Source of the DNA: an uncultured Collinsella sp.
GTDB taxonomy: Bacteria; Actinomycetota; Coriobacteriia; Coriobacteriales; Coriobacteriaceae
Length of the DNA: 64,000 nucleotides
Direction of reading: 5' to 3'
Assembly: GCA_958415525.1 (NCBI GenBank)
Contig: CATYZE010000005.1
Span: 1 to 64,000, forward strand
The notes beneath the pieces were generated by a model. It did not search any database and was not told the DNA's origin. It was given only the letters and a program-made list of their open reading frames with translations. Below are positions 1-9,245 of this stretch, one piece after another; within the stretch, counting starts at the first letter, position 1; each line of letters begins with the position of its first letter. The position numbers and the translations under genes are program-made.

Positions 1-9
1 ATACTAAAC

Positions 10-41
10 TTTAGAGAGATAAGTCTATTGTTTTAGAGAGA
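10..41. promoter_or_regulatory. Twin direct repeats upstream of the first gene
   Basis: The 10-mer TTTAGAGAGA occurs at 10-19 and 32-41, start to start 22 bp, close to two helical turns. This spacing is typical of a site bound by a dimer on one DNA face. The second copy runs into the ribosome binding region of the gene at 46, whose product carries a winged helix, so autoregulation is possible. This is inference. Confidence 0.3.
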
Positions 42-45
42 CGGA

Positions 46-1746
46 ATGCCAATGCTGCTGGATGAACCTCTTAGCCTTATCATTGAGCGCCTCCGCAGGC
101 GGGGGACTGATGACGCATCGGTAGAAGTTAAAGCCTGCACGAGTAAATTGAGTGCAGATGTATGGGAAACAGTGAGCGCTTTTGCGAACACTGCGGGCGG
201 ACTCATTATTTTGGGCTTGAACGAAGCCGAAGGATTTGTTCCTTCGGCTAACTTTGCTATCGACAGGGTGCGCGATCAGTTTGTTTCGGGTATCGGAGAC
301 GGGGGCTCAGCGGCGGTGGTGGCCCATGCGCCACGGTATGAGCTTGATCGAGGCGAAGTTGACGGGCTTCAGGTGCTTCTGGTGCGCATCTTTGAACTCG
401 AGCTTAAAGCGAAGCCCTGCTATATCGACGCGCGCGGCGTGCAGAACGGTAGCTACAAGCGCGTGGATGACAAAGATATCAAGATGTCGCCCGCTGAGCT
501 ATATGAGCTGCAGAGCGCGTTGTTTCCTAGTGATGCCGACGGTACGGTGGTCCCGGAGGCATCGATTGAGGATTTGGATCCAGATGTCTTGCGGTCTATT
601 ATCGCGAATCGTCGACTGCAGACCCCGCGCGTTTTGCGCGGTGCCGACACATTGGAAAAGCAACTGGTCAGACTCAATATCACTACAAAAGATGGCGCCG
701 TAAAGCTCGCAGGGCTTCTGTCGGCGGGAATATACCCCCAGCAGTTCTATCCCAAGTTGATGATTGACGTCGCCGTTCATTCCGATGTGGAAAAATCTGC
801 ACCCGGGCAACCTCGATTTATTGACCGCCAGTTGTGCGATGGCCCGATTCCGGCTTGCATTGAAGATGCTCTCGCGGCGATTGGGCGAAACTTGCGCAGG
901 ACGGCGATAGTACAAGGCGCTGGCAGAAGGGAGGATTGGGAAGTTCCTCAGGAGGTTTTGCGCGAGGCCCTAGCGAATGCCTGCATCCATCGAGAATACT
1001 CGCCTATGTTTGTTGGACAGGCCGTAAGTGTCGATATCTACCCGGACAGAATAGAGATCGCAAACCCCGGCGGGCTTTGGGGCGGAAAGACGGTGGACAA
1101 TCTCGCGGACGGAGAATCGCGCTGTCGAAACCCAAAGCTCATGAGCCTGATGGGGGCGACGCCGCTGGAGCATGTCGAGGGGGCTGTTGCGGAAAGCCAA
1201 GGATCTGGTATCCCGGCTATGATTCGCGAGATGGAGTCTCGTTCGCTTGGCAGGCCAAAGTTTATCGTTAAGGCAGATTCGTTTACGGTGCTGCTTTCCC
1301 GGCACGGGGCGGAGCTCGCTGAAAATCGCATGTGGATTCAGAGCCATGTGGGCGCCGAGCTGACGGATCGCGAGGAAACGCTGCTCATGTTTATGCGGGA
1401 GCATGGGTGCGTATGCGATGTTCGGAAAATACGAGAGGTTTTGAAGTGGGATTCGGATGACATTCGTCTGATCTGTGGGGACCTTGTCGATAAACATGTC
1501 TTGTCAAAATGTGGCAAAGACACGTTTGAAATTATCGATATGAACAGAGAGTCGTCAGCTTCGACGGCGGATAGGATTCTGGAGGCTCTCGGCGCTGGAG
1601 TGGATATGACGGCGCGGGAAATAGCGGTTGCATCGGGGGTCAAGGTTTCGTCCGTCCGCTACCATCTGCCAAAAATGGCTGAGAAGGGGCTTATCGAGGT
1701 TATGGGCTCGTCAACGAGTCGCAATCGTCGCTATCGAAAGAAATAG
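46..1746 (+). CDS. AlbA_2/Schlafen-type ATP-binding transcriptional regulator
   Basis: 566 residues. The N-terminal part (about 1-150) has the AlbA_2 DNA-binding fold signature, with VEVKACTSKL followed by FANTAGGLIILGLNE. The middle (about 300-400) matches the HATPase_c_4 helicase-like domain of this family (EVPQEVLREALANAC, later RIEIANPGGLWGG). The C-terminus (about 505-566) is a winged helix (AREIAVASGVKVSSVRYHL). Proteins with this order are annotated as putative transcriptional regulators or ATP-dependent helicases and are common in accessory gene pools. Their molecular role is mostly unknown. ATG at 46 is taken as the start, and a second ATG lies two codons later. The Shine-Dalgarno is weak (AGAGAG). 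No partner gene follows in the same direction before a spacer of about 230 bp. Confidence 0.85.
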   Translation: MPMLLDEPLSLIIERLRRRGTDDASVEVKACTSKLSADVWETVSAFANTAGGLIILGLNEAEGFVPSANFAIDRVRDQFVSGIGDGGSAAVVAHAPRYELDRGEVDGLQVLLVRIFELELKAKPCYIDARGVQNGSYKRVDDKDIKMSPAELYELQSALFPSDADGTVVPEASIEDLDPDVLRSIIANRRLQTPRVLRGADTLEKQLVRLNITTKDGAVKLAGLLSAGIYPQQFYPKLMIDVAVHSDVEKSAPGQPRFIDRQLCDGPIPACIEDALAAIGRNLRRTAIVQGAGRREDWEVPQEVLREALANACIHREYSPMFVGQAVSVDIYPDRIEIANPGGLWGGKTVDNLADGESRCRNPKLMSLMGATPLEHVEGAVAESQGSGIPAMIREMESRSLGRPKFIVKADSFTVLLSRHGAELAENRMWIQSHVGAELTDREETLLMFMREHGCVCDVRKIREVLKWDSDDIRLICGDLVDKHVLSKCGKDTFEIIDMNRESSASTADRILEALGAGVDMTAREIAVASGVKVSSVRYHLPKMAEKGLIEVMGSSTSRNRRYRKK

Positions 1747-1811
1747 AGCCGGTCGAACCGTTCCTCTAACGACTCTTGAAGTTAGAGGAACGGCTGCGAG
1801 CGACGTTACCC

Positions 1812-1853
1812 CAGATAAAACCTGTCAAAAGACCTGTCTCTTTTTGGCAGGTT
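1812..1853. repeat. Short palindromic element, family A (copy 1)
   Basis: The element reads CAGATAAAACCTGTC, a short core, then TTTTTGGCAGGTTA, a hairpin followed by little else. A homologous copy lies in the opposite orientation at 5903-5948, upstream of the LacI gene. It sits 66 bp after the stop of the first gene and could act as its terminator. Confidence 0.6.
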
Positions 1854-1869
1854 ATTGCCGAGCTGCTCG

Positions 1870-1978
1870 TCATAAGGCTTCTGTCTATGTAACAAAAGTA
1901 CGATATGATATATACGTTATATACAAGTTTGTGGTGTGCAGTAGATTTGCGGCGATGCAAGCCGATGAAGGGGTCGAT
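1870..1978 (+). promoter_or_regulatory. Promoter/leader region duplicated upstream of both HAD genes (copy 1)
   Basis: This block is clearly homologous to 3766-3872. The 19-nt stretch at 1909-1927 (TATATACGTTATATACAAG) is identical to 3802-3820, and it lies 52-53 bp before the start codon in both places. It is AT-rich and nearly self-complementary, so it could hold the -10 box, an operator, or both. The block ends with a GAAGGGG ribosome binding site. Confidence 0.6.
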
Positions 1979-2629
1979 ATGATCAAGGCTGTTATTTTTG
2001 ACATGGACGGAACGCTGATCGATACCGAACGCTTGGACATGAGGGCGTGGAAGGCGGGCACTGCCGAGCTGGGAATCGCGATCGATGACGCGCTGATCCA
2101 TCGGTTTATCGGCCGTACGAATGCAGATGTCAAAGATATCCTTGAGGAGCATTACGGCAGCGGCGAAACCGCCGAGGCGATTTTTGCCCGCAACATTGAG
2201 ATTCACAACGAGATGGTCAAGACTGACCTAGAGCTAAAGGCCGGTGCCGCCGAGTGCCTAGACGAGTTGTTAGCTGCGGGCTATCACGTTGGTCTTGCGA
2301 CGTCTTCGCGCCGCGTTGCGGCCGAGCGCAACCTTAAGATGGTCGGCCTCTTTGACAAGTTTGAAACGGTGACCTACGGCGAGGACGTCGTGTGCGGCAA
2401 GCCCGACCCCGAGATCTACCTGCTCGCTTGCGAGCGCGCGGGCTTTGCTCCCGAGGAATGCGCCGTGGTCGAGGATTCGCGCAATGGTTGCGTTTCGGGC
2501 ATCACGGCCGGCTGCCATGTCTTTGCCGTTCCCGACATTGTTCCGCTGCCGCAGGACGTGGTAGACGGCTGCGACACCGTGCTCGACACGCTGTTCGACC
2601 TGGCGGCGGCGGTCAAGGCCGTTCGCTAA
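1979..2629 (+). CDS. HAD-family phosphatase (beta-phosphoglucomutase-like), copy 1
   Basis: 216 residues. Motif I is DMDGTLID near residue 8, motif II is ATSS near 109, and motif III/IV is KPDPE followed by VVEDSRNG. This is the layout of subfamily IA HAD hydrolases with a small helical cap, the group containing beta-phosphoglucomutase and sugar phosphatases. The substrate cannot be read from the sequence. GAAGGGG precedes the ATG at a normal distance. It is a paralogue of the gene at 3873 (about 32 differences in 216). Roughly two thirds of the differences fall before residue 80, in the cap that sets substrate choice, while the C-terminal half is almost identical. Read-through starts further upstream lack a ribosome binding site. 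Confidence 0.88.
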   Translation: MIKAVIFDMDGTLIDTERLDMRAWKAGTAELGIAIDDALIHRFIGRTNADVKDILEEHYGSGETAEAIFARNIEIHNEMVKTDLELKAGAAECLDELLAAGYHVGLATSSRRVAAERNLKMVGLFDKFETVTYGEDVVCGKPDPEIYLLACERAGFAPEECAVVEDSRNGCVSGITAGCHVFAVPDIVPLPQDVVDGCDTVLDTLFDLAAAVKAVR

Positions 2630-2690
2630 AGGTATGTTAGTCGGTCGACGACAATTGGCGTAGTTTAGGTTGAGCATAAGTGAGCGAGCA

Positions 2691-2784
2691 GGCCCCGGGT
2701 GCGGCAAGGTGACGTGAAGCAAGCGGGCGCTGACCTTTTGGTCGCGCCCGTGAAGTTGAACGTCAGATTGCCGTGCCCGGGGCC
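2691..2784. repeat. Nested palindrome between HAD copy 1 and larE
   Basis: The outer arms are 2691-2707 and 2768-2784 (17 bp, two G-T wobbles). A middle pair is GACGT at 2711 with ACGTC at 2760. The inner hairpin is GGGCGC-T-GACC/GGTCGCGCCC with a TTTT loop (2725-2749). The two genes on either side converge here, so it may serve as a two-way terminator. The layered structure is more elaborate than a simple terminator. Confidence 0.7.
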
Positions 2785-2827
2785 TGCGCAGCGCCGAGCA
2801 GTTATGCCGTTTGTAAGGCGGCGCAAC

Positions 2828-3706
2828 TTAAAGGTTCATGTTGCCGTGGATGTAGGGGGAGACTTCGGGGGAGATGTGGCCGCAGCCTAGGTTGCGTAGG
2901 GCGGATTCGATGGCGGCGGGCAGTGGGGTTTTGCCTTCGGCGTCGACTGGGGTGCCACCGAGGGCGGCAATCTTGGCGACGTCGGACGGGGCTGCCTCGA
3001 TATGCATGCAGCCGCCGACCAGGCGCGCGCGGACCTGCGAAAGGTCAAGGTCGTGTAGGTAATCCTCGCAGGCGCGAATCAGGTCGACCTTCTCGCGCGT
3101 AAGCTCCTCGCCTGTGGGGATTCGCGTGGCAAGACAGGCACCGGCGGGCAGATTCCAGACGGGATAGCCCCATGCGCGCAGCAGCTCGCGCTCCTCTTCC
3201 TTGGTAAAGCCGACCTCCATAAGAGGCGAGCGCACGCCGAGCTCCTCGGCGGCACGCATGCCGGGGCGGTAGTCGCCGCGGTCGCTCGCGTTGCTGCCGT
3301 CGATGACGGTGGGGAAACCCAGTGACTTGGCGTGGTTGACGATGGCGGTGAAGCCGGCGCGCTTGCAGTGATAGCAGCGGTCGGCGTCATTGCAGACAAC
3401 CTGGGGAAGCTGGAGCTGGTCAACCGAAAGATTTAGCACCGGAAGCTTAAAATGCGGGTCCTCATTGGACTGTCCGTCAACGGATCGCTCAAACGAAGCC
3501 TGCTCGGGCGTGCCGATGAGCGGCGTGGTGAGATGGACGAGAAGGGTGTTGGCGGGCATGATGCGGGAGCAAACGGCGGCCAAAAAGCTGCTGTCGACGC
3601 CGCCGGAAAAGCCGATGGCGACGCGTCCATATGCCAAAAGCAGCTGCTCGAGCGCTGCGAGTTTGTTCTGAAGCTCCTCTGCGGGTGCGGTGGTGTCTGA
3701 AAGCAT
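2828..3706 (-). CDS. larE: LarE-like ATP-dependent sulfur transferase
   Basis: 292 residues. A PP-loop SGGVDSS near residue 35 marks an N-type ATP pyrophosphatase that adenylates its substrate. The family signature RCYHCKR (about 120) and GACLATRIP (about 188) follow. LarE donates sulfur, in some members from its own cysteine, to the pyridinium cofactor of the nickel-pincer enzyme lactate racemase. The conserved cysteine in GACLATR is at the place expected for the sacrificial residue. The start has AAGGAACG 8 bases upstream. No larA, larB or larC lies in this window, so the acceptor enzyme is not identified. It lies inverted between the two duplicated HAD genes. Confidence 0.88.
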   Translation of the reverse strand: MLSDTTAPAEELQNKLAALEQLLLAYGRVAIGFSGGVDSSFLAAVCSRIMPANTLLVHLTTPLIGTPEQASFERSVDGQSNEDPHFKLPVLNLSVDQLQLPQVVCNDADRCYHCKRAGFTAIVNHAKSLGFPTVIDGSNASDRGDYRPGMRAAEELGVRSPLMEVGFTKEEERELLRAWGYPVWNLPAGACLATRIPTGEELTREKVDLIRACEDYLHDLDLSQVRARLVGGCMHIEAAPSDVAKIAALGGTPVDAEGKTPLPAAIESALRNLGCGHISPEVSPYIHGNMNL

Positions 3707-3765
3707 GAAACGTTCCTTACAGTTGAAAGCTCGGACGAAACTATAATCCTACCGAGCCGCTCGCC

Positions 3766-3872
3766 ATAAGACTTCTATCTATGTAACGAAAGTGCAATAT
3801 GTATATACGTTATATACAAGTTTGTAAAGTGCGGTAGAGTAGCGGCAATGCAAGCCGATGAGGGGGAACGAA
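3766..3872 (+). promoter_or_regulatory. Promoter/leader region duplicated upstream of both HAD genes (copy 2)
   Basis: Homologous to 1870-1978, including the identical 19-nt block at 3802-3820 and the phrase GCAATGCAAGCCGATG before the ribosome binding site (GAGGGGGA). Both copies therefore were duplicated with their control region and may respond to the same signal. Confidence 0.6.
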
Positions 3873-4523
3873 ATGATCAAGGCTGTCATTTTTGATATGG
3901 ACGGAACGCTCGTGGACACCGAGCGCTTGGGTATTAAGGCGTGGAAAGCGGGTGCCGTTGAGCTGGGACTCTCGATTGATGACGCGCTGATTCATCAGTT
4001 TATCGGCCGTACGCTGGTAGATGTCATGGGCATTCTCGAGGAGCGCTACGGTAGCCATGAGACCGCCGAGGCGATTTATGTCCGCCACAAGGAGATTCGC
4101 GACGAGATGGTCAAGACCGAGCTGGAGCTTAAGGCCGGCGCTGCCGAGTGCCTGGACGAGCTTTTGGCTGCGGGCTATCACGTGGGCCTTGCGACGTCTT
4201 CGCGCCACGTTACCGCCGAGCGCAACCTTAAGGCGTTCGGTCTCTTTGACAAGTTTGAGACTGTGACTTGCGGCGAGGACGTCGTGCACGGCAAGCCGGA
4301 TCCCGAGATGTATCTGCTTGCCTGCAAGCGCGCGGGCTTTGCTCCCGAGGAGTGCGCCGTGGTCGAGGATTCGCGCAACGGCTGCGTCTCGGGTATCACG
4401 GCCGGCTGCCATGTCTTTGCCGTGCCCGATATCGTCCCGCTGCCGCAGGATGTGGTGGACGGTTGCGACGCCGTGCTCGACACGCTGTTCGATCTGACGG
4501 CGGCGGTCAAGGCCGTGCGCTAG
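3873..4523 (+). CDS. HAD-family phosphatase (beta-phosphoglucomutase-like), copy 2
   Basis: 216 residues, same length and motif set as the gene at 1979 (DMDGTLVD, ATSS, KPDPE, VVEDSRNG). An in-frame ATG exists 15 bases upstream at 3858, but GAGGGGGA sits at the right distance for 3873 and the paralogue begins at the equivalent codon. The paralogues differ mainly in residues 20-80 (cap region), which suggests divergence in substrate. An alternative is gene conversion that keeps the 3' halves alike. It is followed by a three-copy tandem repeat and a terminator shared with the converging LacI gene. Confidence 0.88.
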   Translation: MIKAVIFDMDGTLVDTERLGIKAWKAGAVELGLSIDDALIHQFIGRTLVDVMGILEERYGSHETAEAIYVRHKEIRDEMVKTELELKAGAAECLDELLAAGYHVGLATSSRHVTAERNLKAFGLFDKFETVTCGEDVVHGKPDPEMYLLACKRAGFAPEECAVVEDSRNGCVSGITAGCHVFAVPDIVPLPQDVVDGCDAVLDTLFDLTAAVKAVR

Positions 4524-4581
4524 CGCTGGCATGCCATCTATTTCAATGTCATTTTGAACGGTGGCTTGATAACGTCGCATT

Positions 4582-4665
4582 GCACGAAATGGGAAGTTAT
4601 ATGGAGGCGAACTTACACGAAATGGGAAGTTAAATACGCGCTAGTTTACACGAAATGGGAAGTTA
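4582..4665. repeat. Three-copy direct repeat with exact 33-bp period
   Basis: The 18-mer ACACGAAATGGGAAGTTA (first copy starts GC) occurs at 4582, 4615 and 4648. The 15-bp sequences between copies differ. The array sits between two converging genes. The spacing is a multiple of three, but no gene with a start and ribosome binding site covers it. Confidence 0.85.
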
Positions 4666-4690
4666 CGCTCGCGTGGGCATAGATAGATTA

Positions 4691-4720
4691 CCCCGCTGCG
4701 CCTAAAGACTCAGCGGGGTA
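4691..4720. terminator. Hairpin between HAD copy 2 and the LacI gene
   Basis: ACCCCGCTG at 4691-4699 pairs with CAGCGGGGT at 4712-4720. It lies 6 bp past the stop of the leftward LacI gene. The U-run is poor, so termination is probable but not proven. Confidence 0.55.
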
Positions 4721-4725
4721 AGCGG

Positions 4726-5838
4726 TTACAGGTACGCGCCGAGGTTGATGGCGGTGGCGTCGGTTTGGGTGCTTGCCTGGGTGCTCGCGCGTTCCAGCAA
4801 AAATGGGCGCACGATTTCCTGACGGTTGATGTCTTCGGTGGCGGTGACCGTTGTGACGGGGCGGGCGGCCGAGCCGACGCGGATGTGTTTGGTTTTGGGC
4901 GGTGTCTTTTGCTCGATTTGCTCCATCAGCAGCTGGACGCCCTTGCGGCCAATCTCGTAGCCCGGGGGAGCAACCGTGGTGAGCGAGACGGATCCGCTCC
5001 AGGCGAGCGGGTTGCCATCGCATCCGGCCACGCGCACCTGGCCCGGGACCGAAATGCCGTTGTCGACCAGCGCCGAGACAACGCCCGAGGCCAGCACGTC
5101 GGTGAGGCCGACGACAAAATCGGGGCGCTCGTTGGCAGGGCGCTCGGCGATTTGGCTGCCGATACCGTAGCCGTCGGCCGCGGTGTTCCATTCGCCGGCG
5201 TCGATAACTTCGATCTTAATGTCGGGACGCATCGCCAGCGCCTTGTGAATGCCAAGAACGCGCAGGGTGAGCTGCATAAATGCCGCTCGACCCACAACGA
5301 CGATATGGTGTGCGCCGCGGGCGATGGCGAGCTCGGCGATAATGCGCCCCTGGGCCTCGTTGTCGGCAGCCACATAGTAGCCAGGCTCGGAGCAGTGGAT
5401 GTCCAGGTAGACGATGGGCACGGACATCTTGGCCATGGCCGGGTGCCAGTCAGGGGATGCCATGGGCTGAACCATGACGCCGGACATCTGCGTGCCCATA
5501 AAGTAGCGCAGGTAATGATCCTCAAGAATATCGTTGTTGTCGGCATTGGCGATGAGCAGATCGTAGCCGTGCTTTCGGGCCTCGTTGTGGGCCCCGCTGG
5601 CGATCTGGAGCGAGAAGCCGTGGTCGAGGCGGGGGAGGACCAGGCCAAAGGACTTGGTGGTGCCGCCGGCCAGCTGACGGGCGCTTTGGTTGGGCAGGTA
5701 GCCTAGACGATTGATGGTCTCGTTGATGAGTTTGAGGGTCTCGGGGCGCAGCTTTTCGGGATGGTTGAGCGCGTTGGAAACCGTGCCCAACGAAACTCCG
5801 GCCTCGCGCGCGACGTCGCTGATTTTAACCTTTGCCAT
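4726..5838 (-). CDS. LacI-family transcriptional regulator
   Basis: 370 residues. The N-terminal helix-turn-helix and hinge are typical (KISDVAREAGVSLGTVSNALN, then RLGYLPNQSARQLAGG). The rest is a periplasmic-binding-protein-like effector domain ending in the usual DGNPLAW and RPVTTVTATE regions. Such proteins repress sugar-use genes and release DNA when they bind a sugar or sugar phosphate. The start is placed at MAKVK, preceded by AAAGGGG. A longer in-frame reading to 5979 runs through a palindromic element and is not credible. No sugar operon is adjacent. The nearest candidates are the HAD phosphatases at 1979 and 3873, which share an upstream block. That link is a guess. Confidence 0.92.
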   Translation of the reverse strand: MAKVKISDVAREAGVSLGTVSNALNHPEKLRPETLKLINETINRLGYLPNQSARQLAGGTTKSFGLVLPRLDHGFSLQIASGAHNEARKHGYDLLIANADNNDILEDHYLRYFMGTQMSGVMVQPMASPDWHPAMAKMSVPIVYLDIHCSEPGYYVAADNEAQGRIIAELAIARGAHHIVVVGRAAFMQLTLRVLGIHKALAMRPDIKIEVIDAGEWNTAADGYGIGSQIAERPANERPDFVVGLTDVLASGVVSALVDNGISVPGQVRVAGCDGNPLAWSGSVSLTTVAPPGYEIGRKGVQLLMEQIEQKTPPKTKHIRVGSAARPVTTVTATEDINRQEIVRPFLLERASTQASTQTDATAINLGAYL

Positions 5839-5902
5839 AGCGGCCCCTTTGATGCGTTTCAAGTACAAGCCTGATTGTAGCATCGCCCGACTCCGGGGTG
5901 TC

Positions 5903-5948
5903 AAAACCTGCCAATTAGGGACAGGTTTATTTTGGCAGGTTTTATCTG
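5903..5948. repeat. Short palindromic element, family A (copy 2)
   Basis: AAAACCTGCCAA pairs with TTGGCAGGTTTT. The whole is the reverse complement of the element at 1812-1853 with a few changes. It lies just upstream of the LacI gene, between it and a group of other palindromes. Confidence 0.6.
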
Positions 5949-5972
5949 GGAAAACGCCGACTCCGGCGCAGG

Positions 5973-6012
5973 CCACCACGAAGGGGGCAGTTCACAATCC
6001 CCTTCGTGGTGG
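5973..6012. repeat. CCACCAC palindrome, family B (divergent copy)
   Basis: CCACCACGAAGGGG at 5973-5986 pairs with CCCCTTCGTGGTGG at 5999-6012 and is followed by TTTTT. It belongs with the CCACCACAAAGG hairpins at 6202, 8313 and 47018. Confidence 0.75.
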
Positions 6013-6035
6013 TTTTTGCTGTCCCGGCTTTCAAT

Positions 6036-6174
6036 TGTCTCGATCTGTAACATCTGGACGGTAAAACCGGCTCTACGTGTTACAGATTGAGACAAAACGT
6101 CGAGGTCGGACGGAAAATCTCGATCTGTAACAGTAAGCCCGTCTTCGGAGCCCTAGATGTTACAGATTGAGACA
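6036..6174. repeat. Two tandem copies of a long palindrome
   Basis: TGTCTCGATCTGTAACA at 6036 pairs with TGTTACAGATTGAGACA ending at 6094. A second copy spans 6118-6174 with the same arms but a different loop. Arms are conserved while loops vary. The 5839-6388 gap holds no gene. It carries these elements, two family B hairpins, and the glmS upstream region. Confidence 0.85.
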
Positions 6175-6201
6175 AATCGCCGGAACGGGCCGCCGTCCAA
6201 G

Positions 6202-6234
6202 CCACCACAAAGGTGCCTGTCCCCTTTGTGGTGG
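6202..6234. repeat. CCACCAC palindrome, family B
   Basis: CCACCACAAAGG pairs with CCTTTGTGGTGG around a short GC-rich loop (TGCCTGTCC). Near-identical elements lie at 8313-8340 and 47018-47054. All are intergenic and could work as terminators. Confidence 0.8.
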
Positions 6235-6254
6235 TTTGGACGTGTGTGCATCGG

Positions 6255-6290
6255 GTGGTATCTAAGTTGAGATACCACTTCTGGTATATC
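6255..6290 (+). promoter_or_regulatory. Inverted repeats upstream of glmS
   Basis: GTGGTATC at 6255 pairs with GATACCAC at 6271-6278, and GATACCA then also pairs with TGGTATATC just downstream. Three related half-sites (GGTATC/GATACC) within 36 bp about 100 bp before glmS suggest a repressor site. GntR-family amino-sugar regulators bind TGGT-ACCA type sites, so such a regulator is a possible binder. This is inference. Confidence 0.35.
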
Positions 6291-6388
6291 AGCTTGCGTT
6301 TGCGTGAGTACAATACTCGAACGTCGTACGTCTCAGCGCCCCCTGTGCGTGGACGTCTTGCAGTCACGCGAACGAAGGGATTTATCCT

Positions 6389-8236
<1,848 letters not shown>

Positions 8237-8260
8237 TCGAGTTCCGTCATCCTAACAACT

Positions 8261-8298
8261 AAGGCCCGGCTCCGCATCATCAGACGGAGCCGGGCCTT
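8261..8298 (+). terminator. Terminator of glmS
   Basis: AAGGCCCGGCTCCG at 8261-8274 pairs perfectly with CGGAGCCGGGCCTT at 8285-8298, just after the glmS stop. Confidence 0.85.
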
Positions 8299-8312
8299 TA
8301 TGTGCGGAGAAA

Positions 8313-8340
8313 CCACCACAAAGGTGCCCCTTTGTGGTGG
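8313..8340. repeat. CCACCAC palindrome, family B
   Basis: CCACCACAAAGG pairs with CCTTTGTGGTGG, followed by TTTT. It lies 11 bp beyond the stop of the leftward GntR gene and could terminate it. Confidence 0.8.
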
Positions 8341-8350
8341 TTTTGGCAGG

Positions 8351-9052
8351 TTAGCGGAGCTTGCTGGTCTCGAAGTACTCGGGGAACTGGTCCAGAACTT
8401 CGGTTTGGTTGCGGAACATCATGTGCAGGTGCTTGCTGACTAAAAAGCTCGCTTCGATGGGGTCGCGACCGGCGATGGCGCGGCGAATCTGCTTGTGCTC
8501 GTTCACGATGTCCTGATTGTCGAGAACCTGCGTGGCGGCGCGCAGCCAGCGGAAGCGCTCCAGGTCGGCATTGGTCTCCTCGAGCCACGACCACACGGTG
8601 CTGCGGCATGCGATGCTAAAAATCATGTGATGCATGAGGTTGTCGCTCAAAAAGAAGCCGATGCGATCCTCTTCGGCCATGGCCTTTTCCTGCAGCGCGA
8701 TGGCGCGGTCGAGCTGCTCGATGCCGGCCGACGTGGCTCGCGCACAGCACTCCACAATCACCTGCTTTTCCAGATGTTCGCGGATGTAACAGGCACTCTC
8801 GGCAAGGGTGAGGTTGATGGGCGAGACATAGGTGCCACTCTGGGGCACGGTGCGCACCAGGCCTTCCTGCGCCAAGCGAACCAAAGCCTCGCGCACGGGG
8901 GTGCGCCCCATATCCAGGTCGTCGCAAAGCTGCTTGACGCCCAGCTTTTCGCCCGGCTTGTAGTCAAGGTAGACGATTTTGCGTCGAATGGTGTGGTAGG
9001 ACTGGTCTTGTAGGCTTGTTTCTTGCTCGCCGACGTGCATCGATTCTTCCAT
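8351..9052 (-). CDS. GntR-family (FCD/FadR-type) transcriptional regulator
   Basis: 233 residues. The N-terminal winged helix is clear (VKQLCDDLDMGRTPVREAL, then GLVRTVPQSGTYVSP). The rest is all-helical as in FCD-domain regulators, which bind small organic acids and often a metal. Start is set at the ATG with GCGAGG 5 bases upstream. An ATG 30 bases further out has no ribosome binding site. It is divergent from the yeiH-like gene at 9246 with a 193-bp gap, so it probably controls that transporter and itself. Confidence 0.88.
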   Translation of the reverse strand: MEESMHVGEQETSLQDQSYHTIRRKIVYLDYKPGEKLGVKQLCDDLDMGRTPVREALVRLAQEGLVRTVPQSGTYVSPINLTLAESACYIREHLEKQVIVECCARATSAGIEQLDRAIALQEKAMAEEDRIGFFLSDNLMHHMIFSIACRSTVWSWLEETNADLERFRWLRAATQVLDNQDIVNEHKQIRRAIAGRDPIEASFLVSKHLHMMFRNQTEVLDQFPEYFETSKLR

Positions 9053-9245
9053 AGTGCCTCGCAACCGTTCTATCAAACTCATATGTCAGTTGTTTATTAT
9101 GCCGCGAATCAGCTCTCCGCGGTGGGTAATTCGGCTGTCGCCCGAGAACTATTGCGGCATCTTAGTCTGTGTTTGCGCAAGGCTGCGCTCAATGTTGCCG
9201 TATCATAAGCCGTCGCAAACGTGAAATAGAAAGAAGGAATCCCAT

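Noticed and set aside
4582..4665. Small CRISPR or protein-coding repeat
   Set aside because: Only three copies with 15-bp spacers, no cas genes, and no start codon with a ribosome binding site for a frame across it.
5839..5979. N-terminal extension of the LacI regulator
   Set aside because: It would pass through a palindromic element, and AAAGGGG precedes the canonical MAKVK start.
6235..6388. glmS ribozyme
   Set aside because: No core resembling the ribozyme. The leader holds short inverted repeats only.
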